Source: Hirundichthys speculiger (Eukaryota > Chordata > Actinopteri > Beloniformes > Exocoetidae). From it: a DNA stretch of 64,000 bases. Numbering within the stretch: the stretch's first letter is position 1; every line of letters begins with the position of its first letter. Below are positions 1-11,960 of the stretch, piece by piece. The stretch is taken from positions 1,054,001-1,118,000 of the forward strand of contig JAGFBZ010001279.1 in the NCBI GenBank assembly GCA_018398805.1, in the 5' to 3' direction. A program made the position numbers and the translations under genes. The notes beneath the pieces are model-generated. The model made no database searches. It saw only the letters and a list, made by a program, of their open reading frames with translations, and had not been told where the DNA came from.

Positions 1-121
1 ATATCTTGACAGTTTTATATAGAACAAAATAGATCAATAATAATTATCCATTAGCTGAAGAACTAAGAATTCTATGTACTTATATTCTGACTGGTTCATT
101 GTTAGTAAATGAACTACAGAG

Positions 122-210
122 ATGAGGATATAAACAGATGTAGGCAGCAAAACTTTGGTGGTCAGAGGGTCAGACTGTAGGTCAGCATTTTAGTTGATAT
201 CCCAGAGACA
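122..210 (-). mobile_element. L2-type LINE 3'UTR fragment, one flank of the minisatellite
   Basis: The stretch ataaacagatgtaggcagca and what follows resembles the LINE 3' region at about 34743 and, inverted, at about 44340. It runs directly into the first 37-bp unit, so the array sits inside a LINE copy. Orientation is as in the 34-kb copy (LINE sense on the - strand). Confidence 0.65.
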
Positions 211-3200
211 CCTATATAGACAGGTGGAGGTAAACGCTGGGATGACATCTATATAGACAGGTGGAGGTAAACGCTGGGATGACATCTATATAGACAGGTG
301 GAGGTAAACGCTGGGATGATGGAGGTCGCTGGGATGACTCTATATAGACAGGTGGAGGTAAACGCTGGGATGACATCTATATAGACAGGTGGAGGTAAAC
401 GCTGGGATGACATCTATATAGACAGGTGGAGGTAAACGCTGGGATGACATCTATATAGACAGGTGGAGGTAAACGCTGGGATGACATCTATATAGACAGG
501 TGGAGGTCAACGCTGGGATGACATCTATAGACAGGTGGAGCTGGGATGACATCTATATAGACAGGTGGAGGTCAACGCTGGGATGACATCTATATAGACA
601 GGTGGAGGTCAACGCTGGGATGACATCTATATAGACAGGTGGAGGTCAACGCTGGGATGACGTCTATATAGACAGGTGGAGGTCAACGCTGGGATGACGT
701 CTATATAGACAGGTGGAGGTCAACGCTGGGATGACATCTATATAGACAGGTGGAGGTCAACGCTGGGATGACATCTATATAGACAGGTGGAGGTCAACGC
801 TGGGATGACATCTATATAGACAGGTGGAGGTCAACGCTGGGATGACATCTATATAGACAGGTGGGGGTCAACGCTGGGATGACATCTATATAGACAGGTG
901 GAGGTCAATGCTGGGATGACATTCTATATAGACAGGTGGAGGTCAAACGCTGGGATGACATCTATATAGACAGGTGGAGGTCAACGCTGGGATGACATCT
1001 ATATAGACAGGTGGAGGTCAACGCTGGGATGACATCTATATAGACAGGTGGAGGTCAACGCTGGGATGACATCTATATAGACAGGGGGGGGTCAACGCTG
1101 GGATGACGTCTATATAGACTGGTGGAGGTCAACGCTGGGGATGACATCTATATAGACAGGTGGAGGTCAACGCTGGGATGACGTCTATATAGACAGGTGG
1201 AGGTCAACGCTGGGATGACATCTATATAGACAGGTGGAGGTCAACGCTGGGATGACATCTATATAGACAGGTGGAGGTCAACGCTGGGATGACGTCTATA
1301 TAGACAGGTGGAGGTCAACGCTGGGATGACATCTATATAGACAGGTGGAGGTCAACGCTGGGATGACGTCTATATAGACAGGTGGAGGTCAACGCTGGGA
1401 TGATGACATCTATATAGACAGGTGGAGGTCAACGCTGGGATGACACATCTATATAGACAGGTGGAGGTCAACGCTGGGATGACATCTATATAGACAGGTG
1501 GAGGTCAACGCTGGGGGATGACTATATAGACAGGTGGAGGTAAACGCTGGGATGACGTCTATATAGACAGGTGGAGGTCAACGCTGGGATGACATCTATA
1601 TAGACAGGTGGAGGTCAACGCTGGGATGACATCTATATAGACAGGTGGAGGTCAAACGCTGGGATGACGTCTATATAGACAGGTGGAGGTCAACGCTGGG
1701 ATGACATCTATATAGACAGGTGGAGGTAAACGCTGGGATGACATCTATATAGACAGGTGGAGGTCAACGCTGGGATGACGTCTATATAGACAGGTGGAGG
1801 TCAATGCTGGGATGACATCTATATAGACAGGTGGAGGTCAACGCTGGGATGACGTCTATATAGACAGGTGGAGGTCAACGCTGGGATGACATCTATATAG
1901 ACAGGTGGAGGTAAACGCTGGGATGATGACATCTATATAGACAGGTGGAGGTCAACGCTGGGATGACGTCTATATAGACAGGTGGAGGTCAACGCTGGGA
2001 TGACGTCTATATAGACAGGTGGAGGTCAACGCTGGGATGACGTCTATATAGACAGGTGGAGGTCAAACGCTGGGATGACGTCTATATAGACAGGTGGAGG
2101 TCAACGCTGGGATGACGTCTATATAGACAGGTGGAGGTCAACGCTGGGATGACATCTATATAGACAGGTGGAGGTCAACGCTGGGATGACATCTATATAG
2201 ACAGGTGGAGGTCAACGCTGGGATGACGTCTATATAGACAGGTGGAGGTCAAACGCTGGGATGATGACATCTATATAGACAGGTGGAGGTAAACGCTGGG
2301 ATGACATCTATATAGACAGGTGGAGGTCAACGCTGGGATGAGTCTATATAGACAGGTGGAAGTCAACGCTGGGATGACATCTATATAGACAGGTGGAGGT
2401 CAACGCTGGGATGACGTCTATATAGACAGGTGGAGGTCAACGCTGGGATGACGTCTATATAGACAGGTGGAGGTCAACGCTGGGATGACGTCTATATAGA
2501 CAGGTGGAGGTCAACGCTGGGATGACGTCTATATAGACAGGTGGAGGTCAACGCTGGGATGATGACATCTATATAGACAGGTGGAGGTCAAACGCTGGGA
2601 TGACATCTATATAGACAGGTGGAGGTCAACGCTGGGATGACATATATAGACAGGTGGAGGGAGGTCAACGCTGGGATGACATCTATATAGACAGGTGGAG
2701 GTCAACGCTGGGATGACATCTATATAGACAGGTGGAGGTCAACGCTGGGATGACATCTATATAGACAGGTGGAGGGCAACGCTGGGATGACATCTATATA
2801 GACAGGTGGAGGTCAACGCTGGGATGACGTCTATATAGACAGGTGGAGGTCAACGCTGGGATGACATCTATATAGACAGGTGGAGGTCAACGCTGGGATG
2901 ACGTCTATATAGACAGGTGGAGGTCAACGCTGGGATGACATCTATATAGACAGGTGGAGGTCAACGCTGGGATGACGTCTATATAGACAGGTGGAGGTCA
3001 ACGCTGGGATGACATCTATATAGACAGGTGGAGGTCAACGCTGGGATGACATCTATATAGACAGGTGGAGGTCAACGCTGGGATGACGTCTATATAGACA
3101 GGTGGAGGTCAACGCTGGGATGACATCTATATAGACAGGTGGAGGTCAACGCTGGGATGACGTCTATATAGACAGGTGGAGGTCAACGCTGGGGATGACA

Positions 3201-6114
3201 TCTATATAGACAGGTGGAGGTCAAACGCTGGGATGACATCTATATAGACAGGTGGAGGTCAACGCTGGGATGACATCTATATAGACAGGTGGAGGTCAAC
3301 GCTGGGATGACATCTATATAGACAGGTGGAGGTCAAACGCTGGGATGACGTCTATATATAGACAGGTGGAGGTCAACGCTGGGATGACATCTATATAGAC
3401 AGGTGGAGGTCAACGCTGGGATGACATCTATATAGACAGGTGGAGGTCAAACGCTGGGATGACGTCTATATAGACAGGTGGAGGTCAACGCTGGGATGGG
3501 ATGACATCTATATAGACAGGTGGAGGTCAACGCTGGGATGACATCTATATAGACAGGTGGAGGTCAACGCTGGGATGACATCTATATAGACAGGTGGAGG
3601 TCAAACACTGGGATGACGTCTATATAGACAGGTGGAGGTCAACGCTGGGATGACATCTATATAGACAGGTGGAGGTCAACGCTGGGATGACATCTATATA
3701 GACAGGTGGAGGTCAATGCTGGGATGACGTCTATATAGACAGGTGGAGGTCAACGCTGGGATGACGTCTATATAGACAGGTGGAGGTCAACGCTGGGGAT
3801 GACGTCTATATAGACAGGTGGAGGTCAAACGCTGGGATGACGTCTATATAGACAGGTGGAGGTCAACGCTGGGATGACGTCTATATAGACAGGTGGAGGT
3901 CAACGCTGGGATGACATCTATATAGACAGGTGGAGGTCAACGCTGGGATGACATCTATATAGACAGGTGGAGGTCAACGCTGGGATGACGTCTATATAGA
4001 CAGGTGGAGGTCAACGCTGGGATGACGTCTATATAGACAGGTGGAGGTCAAACGCTGGGATGACATCTATATAGACAGGTGGAGGTCAACGCTGGGATGA
4101 CGTCTATATAGACAGGTGGAGGGGAGGTCAACGCTGGGATGACATCTATATAGACAGGTGGAGGTCAACGCTGGGATGACATCTATATAGACAGGTGGAG
4201 GTCAACGCTGGGATGACGTCTATATAGACAGGTGGAGGTCAACGCTGGGATGACATCTATATAGACAGGTGGAGGTCAACGCTGGGATGACATCTATATA
4301 GACAGGTGGGAGGTCAACGCTGGGATGACGTCTATATAGACAGGTGGAGGTCAACGCTGGGATGACATCTATATAGACAGGTGGAGGTCAACGCTGGGAT
4401 GACATCTATATAGACAGGTGGAGGTCAACGCTGGGATGACATGACTATATATGGACAGGTGGAGGTCAACGCTGGGATGACGTCTATATAGACAGGTGGA
4501 GGTCAACGCTGGGATGACATCTATATAGACAGGTGGAGGTCAACGCTGGGATGACATCTATATAGACAGGTGGAGGTCAACGCTGGGATGACATCTATAT
4601 AGACAGGTGGAGGTCAAACGCTGGGATGACGTCTATATAGACAGGTGGAGGTCAACGCTGGGATGACATCTATATAGACAGGTGGAGGTCAACGCTGGGA
4701 TGACGTCTATATAGACAGGTGGAGGTCAACGCTGGGGGATGACATCTATATAGACAGGTGGAGGTCAACGCTGGGATGACATCTATATAGACAGGTGGAG
4801 GTCAATGCTGGGATGACATCTATATAGACAGGTGGAGGTCAACGCTGGGATGACATCTATATAGACAGGTGGAGGTCAACGCTGGGATGACGTCTATATA
4901 GACAGGTGGAGGTCAACGCTGGGATGACGTCTATATAGACAGGTGGAGGTCAACGCTGGGATGACATCTATATAGACAGGTGGAGGTCAACGCTGGGATG
5001 ACATCTATATAGACAGGTGGAGGTCAACGCTGGGATGACGTCTATATAGACAGGTGGAGGTCAACGCTGGGATGACATCTATATAGACAGGTGGAGGTCA
5101 ACGCTGGGATGACATCTATATAGACAGGTGGAGGTCAACGCTGGGATGACATCTATATAGACAGGTGGAGGTCAACGCTGGGATGACGTCTATATAGACA
5201 GGTGGAGGTCAAGGATGGGATGACATCTATATAGACAGGTGGAGGTCAACGCTGGGATGACGTCTATATAGACAGGTGGAGGTCAACGCTGGGATGACAT
5301 CTATATAGACAGGTGGAGGTCAACGCTGGGATGACGACTATATAGACAGGTGGAGGTCAACGCTGGGATGACATCTATATAGACAGGTGGAGGTCAACGC
5401 TGGGATGACATATATAGACAGGTGGAGGTCAACGCTGGGATGACATCTATATAGACAGGTGGAGGTCAACGCTGGGATGACATCTATATAGACAGGGTGG
5501 AGGTCAAACGCTGGGATGACATCTATATAGACAGGTGGAGGTCAACGCTGGGATGACATCTATATAGACAGGTGGAGGTCAACGCTGGGATGACATCTAT
5601 ATAGACAGGTGGAGGTCAACGCTGGGATGACATCTATATAGACAGGTGGAGGTCAACGCTGGGATGACGTCTATATAGACAGGTGGAGGTCAATGCTGGG
5701 ATGGGATGACATCTATATAGACAGGTGGAGGTCAACGCTGGGATGACATCTATATAGACAGGTGGAGGTCAATGCTGGGATGACATCTATATAGACAGGT
5801 GGAGGTCAACGCTGGGATGACATCTATATAGACAGGTGGAGGTCAACGCTGGGATGACATCTATATAGACAGGTGGAGGTCAACGCTGGGATGACATCTA
5901 TATAGACAGGTGGAGGTAAACGCTGGGATGACATCTATATAGACAGGTGGAGGTCAACGCTGGGATGACGTCTATATAGACAGGTGGAGGTCAACGCTGG
6001 GATGACATCTATATAGACAGGTGGAGGTAAACGCTGGGATGACATCTATATAGACAGGTGGAGGTCAACGCTGGGATGACGTCTATATAGACAGGTGGAG
6101 GTAAACGCTGGGAT
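211..6114. repeat. 37-bp minisatellite, about 160 tandem copies
   Basis: The unit is tatatagacaggtgg followed by aggtcaacgctgggatgac and atc or gtc. It is repeated head to tail for 5.9 kb with little divergence. Common variants are atc/gtc before the TATATAG, cgc/tgc, extra A (caaacgc), and occasional dinucleotide or GGAT insertions. Copies at both ends carry gtaaacgc, most inner copies gtcaacgc. No spacer-repeat pattern and no conserved frame are present. It presumably lies in an upstream intron of kcnh3. Confidence 0.98.
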
Positions 6115-6190
6115 TGTCAGAGGATGGAACTGCAGGTCAGTATGTAGCTCTGGAAACTGCGCATGTACAGAATGAAACAGAGAAAGGATT
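6115..6190 (-). mobile_element. L2-type LINE 3'UTR fragment, other flank of the minisatellite
   Basis: After the last unit, cagaggatggaactgcaggt and the following bases match the LINE at 34858 and 31350, as expected if the array expanded in place from one unit of this LINE. Confidence 0.75.
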
Positions 6191-6308
6191 CACCTAACAC
6201 TGGCCTGTTTGCCTGTTTAGCCTATTTGATCTTTGATTCACAGAATGCATTTGGGGCTATTTTGTAAAGTCGTGCAGTTGTTTGGGGGTACATGGACACA
6301 CTGACACA

Positions 6309-7141
6309 TAGGGTTGGGCATTGTTTGGATTTTAACGATTCTGATTCTGATTCCGATTCTGATTCTCTGTTTCGATTCCTGTTTAAAACGATTCTCGATT
6401 CCGATTCTTTGATGTGTAGGTCAACAGATCGCGACTTATCTAACAGTAGAATTTCTTTCATAAAAAAACTGTGACACATTTACACAGGCGACAGGCCATT
6501 TTTATTTTTACACATGCTTGCATGCACATATGCATACACAGAATTCACTTACAGCCTAAATGTTAAACAACTTACAGTTGGCAGTTGGCCTCCAAAATAC
6601 ATTTTGTCCAACAAAAAATGAAATCAACAGCTTTTGTTTAGGAAGATGACCATATCTGCTCTTTCAGAATTCAAACGTGAACGTTCGGCACAGATAGTGT
6701 TGCCTGCTGTGGAAAACACGCGTTCGCTAGGTGTGGAAGAGCCCTGTACACATATATATGCCATATTAGTCGTGCACCCTCCTTTGGCAGTAACGCTTCC
6801 CACAGATGTTGCACTGCGCCAGGTAGCCGTCATTTCCCGGACCGAAATGCAGCCAAACTCAAGAGCGGAGTCTCTTGGGATCCATGTTGTGGCGAGTGAA
6901 GTCCCGTTGGCGACGGACGTGACGTCGCCACTAGCGTGGAGTTGAGTACGCCAGGCGGAGTGACATCAACAAACTAGTGCAGTAAATCAAAACAAAACAA
7001 ACAGCAACAACAAAAAAAAAATAGCGCGGACATTTAGGAACCGAAAAAAGGAATCAAAATTCAAAAATCTTCTAAAAGATTCCAGAACCAGACGTTAGGA
7101 ACCGATTCCTACTTGGAATCGTTTTTCGGTGCCCAACCCTA
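6309..7141 (-). mobile_element. Non-autonomous hAT element with transposase C-terminal remnant
   Basis: The terminal inverted repeats are tagggttgggca at the left and its complement at the right end. They are flanked by 8-bp target duplications ctgacaca and ctgacata (one mismatch). On the - strand a short frame (6624-6833) contains SERVFSTAGNTICAERSRLN, the hAT dimerisation-region signature; the rest of the transposase is missing. The left end has a gattct-type simple repeat and the right end the related gaatc motifs. Confidence 0.85.
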
Positions 7142-7149
7142 CTGACATA

Positions 7150-9359
7150 CTTTCTATTACCTCAGTTTGCTACATAATGAATGTTTGAAAGCTTCCATGT
7201 ACAAACTGGAGGAAGAGTTCTGGAATTACAGCTCTCTTGATATGGACAAGCCAAATGTAATTGGAGGAATTAACAACACAATTAACAAAAGAGTAACTGA
7301 AACTACAGTCTGGGATCCAGGCAGATCACCACACAATAGGTGTTGCTTTGTCAGGCTTCACTGCAGCTGTCTTCACTTGTTGGCCATTTGTAGATCTCTC
7401 TTTGTAGATTGACATCAGCTGATTTACGTTTTTCACTGGGGGACATTCTACTTCTTTTATCTCAGAAACTCCTTGTGGCTTTCATGTAATGTTTTGGGTC
7501 ATTACTGATAAGTCCCAAAATAATAAAATGAAAGTAAAATTGGTGTTTAAAGGTGAACAGTATGAAATGAGATCTGCAAATCATTACATTTGGTTTTTAT
7601 TATGTTCTACACAGCATCCCAACTTTTCTTTTAATGGGATTGTACAAATGAAAAAAACAAGATAATTAAATCTGTCTGAGATTGTCATGAGAGATAAAAT
7701 GATACCTAGTTGCGGTGACACATGAGAAAGCTCAGCTGTCTGCACCCAGGCCAAATCAAAATGTCAGCTTGTATTACAGGCGCATTCCCCAGACTTTTCT
7801 AAAATGCAAAGTCATTTATAAAACCTTTCAGATTTAACTGGCAGCGTTAGCTTTTTATCTCCTTTATAGTTCCCTTCTGAAACACTCTTTATGCTCCATT
7901 GTTTGTCAAGTTTCTGTCTTGTTGTCTGTGTGTGATCTTGTTCAATTACCGTGAACCTTCATGCCATGCATTCTTATTTTTGAACTTGAAATCATATATT
8001 TATCGTAATGAAAACTTAATTTATATGCCACATACGTATACATTAATGAACGCTGTGTTTGCATGTGCAGAAAGTGCGACATTACCGTGTATTCTCCAAA
8101 CAAATGTGTGACACCAGAGATTGCCTGGCACATTCTTCCATCTTTATTATAATTGCACATGCAGCATGCAGCTTATCTAAAAGACAGAATCCGCATTATC
8201 TTGGATTAACATTTTAATTCATTTGATTGTTCAGTGGGTCTCTGATCACCTCGGGCCCTAATGCATTCACAGACTCAATTATTGCACCTATGCTACTCGT
8301 TTGTTTAAACGTGAGGTTCCAGAAATATAGATTTGTGATTTCCATTTAATTTAGAGTTCCTTTGAGAACATTTTGTACGTTCTCAGTAACAAATGGCAAA
8401 ACTACATCCAACACTTGGAATCACCTGTTGACTTTTTGCCCTCTTTAATGAGGAGGAACTAAAGAAGTAATAGCCCACGAAGCCACTTAAAACAACTTTA
8501 AGGTCAATTGTATTTGAGCTCCTGCAGGAGAGGCTTCTGCAAATTAAAGAGCTGTACTCCCTAAATTCCTCCTCCAGTTGGGATGAATATATCTTCAAAA
8601 TAAAGGTGAAAACTTCTAGCATGGCCAGCCATCCTAATTCGTTTCCTCTTCGGCACAAAGAATTAGTCTGGGTCTCCTGGATTAAACTTTGACCACCAAC
8701 GGACGCAGAAGAAAGTGCCTCTGAACAGAACTGCAGACGGTGGCATTCAAGCATTCACATAAATGAAGCGTGCGATGTAGGCAGCCAAAGGCATGCTAAA
8801 TGGCGAGCAGTGCAGCGGGAATGCTGGTCAACGGTTGCTGTTGATTTTACAGTAAAAACGTCCTGATCCATTATCTTATTAGCAGTTCTGGAAGCATCTT
8901 GGTTAAATTGAATAGTGGCTCTTGGATGCTCCACCCAGCCACCCCCACCAGCTCTGAACAGGAGGATATCAGACCCATTTCACAAGATGCAATTTTCATG
9001 AAGTGAATAGATATGAAAACCTCTCCTTTAAGCTGAAATTCATTGTATAACATTCATATTTTTTTAATATACTGCTACAATAACAAAAATCATACTGTAT
9101 CTTCTCACAAAATGTTTCAAAATACTTCTTATAAACTGTTAAATTCAGACCTAACATCTCCCTAAAAGGCTCGTATCTAATATCTGAATGTATTTTATAT
9201 TAACACGTTTTCATTAAAAAACGCGTTCATTAAATGTGGAAATCTTTGATCATCAAAATTTCACCCACTGACACAGAAAATCATAACAGGCAGTCGGGAT
9301 TTCATGATGTGAAAAATTACAGGTTTTCAATAACTTGTAAATGTCACTTTGGTCCACAG
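7150..9359. other. Intron/upstream stretch, no gene seen
   Basis: This is AT-rich noncoding DNA. The piece at about 7550-7650 (gaaatgagatctgcaaatca, then cagcatcccaacttttc) resembles the end of a fish DNA transposon. Two related segments in opposite orientation occur at about 7203-7245 and 8545-8580, both containing actggaggaag/ggaatt-type sequence. I see no PAS-domain or S1 exon here. Confidence 0.5.
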
Positions 9360-9517
9360 ACATCGTTCTGAACTTTCGAACTACGTTCGTGAGCACGTCA
9401 GGTCAGGTGGTGTACGACGCCCGCTCCATCTGCGTTCACTACGTCACCACGTGGCTCTTTGTCGACCTCATTGCCGCCCTTCCCTTCGACCTGCTGTACG
9501 CTTTCAATGTCAGCGTG
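9360..9517 (+). CDS. kcnh3: kcnh3 exon: end of S2 to S3 of ELK channel
   Basis: The exon codes for [12 protein letters not shown], an S2-S3 linker, and the S3 helix ending [18 protein letters not shown]. The S2 aspartate and the [11 protein letters not shown]3 signature are diagnostic of EAG/ELK channel voltage sensors. The acceptor is cacag at 9359. The first codon (Asp) is split, with its G coming from the previous, unseen exon. The donor is a consensus gtgagt at 9518, in phase 0. The reading frame stays open into the intron, so the boundary is set by the donor and by the match to the next exon. This is the first exon of the gene that I can identify in the window. Confidence 0.93.
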
Positions 9518-11288
9518 GTGAGTCTGCTGTTGTGTGTTGACATGTGTGACTTTGCATCAACAGGTTTACAGCGTGCGAGAATCTTTCGATAAAGACGCCG
9601 TTGGATGTGGATTTTCCTCAGTAAAGCATTAACGCAAGCGATCGCAGAACGCAGTGAGAGAAATGTGGAGGGATGGAAAATGAATGCATATTATCATCAA
9701 ACATCTCCCATGTGAATTTATTAAACCAGGTTTTCATTTAGAGCGATGCTGCTCACAGAGACGTGATGCAGCAGCTGTCTGATGTTCACAGCATGTCTCA
9801 CTAGTTGGGATGTCTATGCACATGAATGGGTCTTAAATCCAGAACCCTGAATCCTAAAAGATGATAAAAAAAAAAAAAACAGGCTAAACTCCAATTTAAA
9901 AAATGTTTGAGTTCTTGTAGCAATAAATGATACATCTACATCTTGAATAAAATGTTCAAATCCATAAGAGATTATGAAACAGCATTTTCAAACAAAACAA
10001 ATGAACACAAAAGACCATGCCAAAAATATGCCATCTCCATTCTTGGAGGACATTCGTTTAGCTGTTTAATTTAGCAGGAAAGTCCGTGAATCATTGTTAT
10101 GACCCAAAGTTAATTTATTTAAGAGCTTTGTAAAACAGAACATAAAAAAATTCAATGAAACTGTTGTAATTGCAGTTTTCTGATCACTTAGAGAAAAAAA
10201 CATTGAGCCATTCATGAGGAAAGCATTATAGATCCACTTGTAGTTTGCCTTTCTAAAATAAATCCCCACACAAGTCTTAATGTCCAAATTAACCTGCTGT
10301 TGAAGTATCATTCTTGAAAATGTCAAATATAAACCATCATTATCACCTAAACAGAAGAAAACAGGGTCTCAGTGGGCTGAAGAGGAGCACTCATAGACTG
10401 TGGGTGATTGAATGAATATAATATTCAGTCATGAATCAATAATCTGCTTGGGCCACGGCATTATGCTGGACCCTTTTATTTGATGCAGGTCTAATAATTC
10501 ATATAGAGACATGTTTGAAGAAAAGCAGCACGTTTTCACAGTCAGTGATGCTTTTCTTCAAACGTGTCTTTATATGAATAATTAGACATGTTTGAAGACA
10601 TGTTTGAAGAAAAGCAGCATGTTTTCACAGTCAGTGATGGTCATGGTTACATGTCAGTTAAAAGACCTGGGCAGACGGCAGTCATCAGCTCTACAGCAAA
10701 TGCACAAGTGGAAACTGAAAAGTGACAGAAAGTGAACAGAGCAAAGAGCGTTCAAGCATCTCATCAGGAAAGACTCTATGATACAGTATGACCAAAGCAT
10801 ACAGACTGGAAGTCCAACTGAAAATGTATGGTGGAAATTGAACAAAGAAAGGTCAGTGACAAGGCTCCAACTTGCAGAGACCTGGGACCTGGGATTATTG
10901 AAGAATATCTTTGATCATTTGGTAAATCCACTCATCAAAGACTCTATTCTGTCAGAAAAACCTGAAGAGCTGCAACAAAGTACCATTTGTGAGTTTTGTG
11001 GTTCATGATTTCATTAGTTTTTCCCTTTGCTTTGCTTGATATAAAAAGGGCCTTTAATTAAAACTAGTTTTATTTTTTTTTCTGTATATTTTATAAGCCT
11101 GGAATCTTCAGCTGTTAAATTAAAGTTTTTTAAAAACTGGTGTGATTTTTCTTCACTACAAAGCTGAACACGTGAATGAGCCTTCCATATTTTTTTCATT
11201 ATTTCCTAATGTATCTTTGAACAGAGGGTATTAAAATCATGGCACTGCTTACTGTGTGAGCTGATGTGTTTGGTATCTGTCTGTGCAG
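9518..11288 (+). other. kcnh3 intron with inverted repeat at 10492-10584
   Basis: No coding sequence is seen. The stretch holds a poly(A) run near 9868 and an imperfect 36-bp inverted repeat with a 21-nt loop, part of which is repeated directly at 10602-10639. Confidence 0.6.
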
Positions 11289-11490
11289 TACTTCGGGGTC
11301 CACCTGTTGAAGACAGTCCGGCTGCTCCGGTTGCTGCGGCTGCTGCAGAAGCTGGAGCGTTACTCTCAGTACAGCGCCGTGGTTCTGACTCTGCTCATGT
11401 CCATGTTTGCCCTGCTGGCCCACTGGATGGCCTGTGTCTGGTACTTCATCGGTCGCAGAGAGTTAGAGATCCCAGGCTCCTGGGATATTG
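11289..11490 (+). CDS. kcnh3: kcnh3 exon: S4 voltage sensor, S4-S5 linker and S5
   Basis: The exon starts [19 protein letters not shown], an S4 helix with arginines at every third position. It continues through the linker [13 protein letters not shown] and S5 ([21 protein letters not shown]) and ends [14 protein letters not shown] at the start of the turret. The acceptor is tgtgcag, phase 0. The donor is gttagt at 11491, after the first base of a Gly codon. That base joins gt at 18035 to restore Gly, giving [13 protein letters not shown]. The start VYFG distinguishes KCNH3 from KCNH4/8, which carry a different tripeptide before HLLK (remembered comparison). Confidence 0.95.
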
Positions 11491-11607
11491 GTTAGTGTGC
11501 ATGTTTTTTTTCCAGTCACAGTGTTAAGAGCTTTGACAGTGAGATTGTTCTTCTATTGTGCTGTCACAAGCGATTCTGGCAGGGGCTGTCATTTTCTTTT
11601 ATTATTA

Positions 11608-11950
11608 CGTCCGCCAAGGAGGTTATGTTTCTGCCGGCATTTATCTGTCTGTCTGTCTGTCTGTCTGTCTTTGTACAAGATAACTCAAAAAGTTATGGAT
11701 GGATTTTGATGAAATTTTCAGGAGTTGTCAGAAATGTGAAAAGGAAGAACTGATTTCATTTTGGCTGTGATCCGGAAGAAATCCTGGATTCTGGATCACT
11801 TTCAAATTTTCAATAACATTGCGGTAAATGGGGCCAAAAATTTGTTTCTTAATATTTCTGTTAATTATTGCCCAAAACTTATGAAAATTGACTCAGGGAT
11901 TGACAATGGGAACCTGATTTTATCGCAATCTGTAAATCGCTATTGTTGTG
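11608..11950 (+). mobile_element. Interspersed repeat beginning cgtccgccaaggaggttatg
   Basis: It starts cgtccgccaaggaggttatg, includes a (tctg)n run at 11644-11671, and continues ataactcaaaaagttatgga and aagaaatcctggattctgga. The same family lies in reverse at 36930-37147. It is a widespread animal repeat of uncertain class. Confidence 0.65.
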
Positions 11951-11960
11951 GAGAATTGTT

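Noticed and set aside
211..6114. CRISPR-like array of regular repeats
   Set aside because: Units are directly adjacent with no unique spacers, and the context is a fish gene; it is a minisatellite.
6292..6474. Ser-Asp repeat peptide frame
   Set aside because: It comes from the gattct simple repeat inside a hAT element.
1..9359. Missing PAS/S1 exons of kcnh3
   Set aside because: I looked for PAS-like or S1-like coding in all frames and saw none, so they are taken to lie upstream of the window rather than lost.
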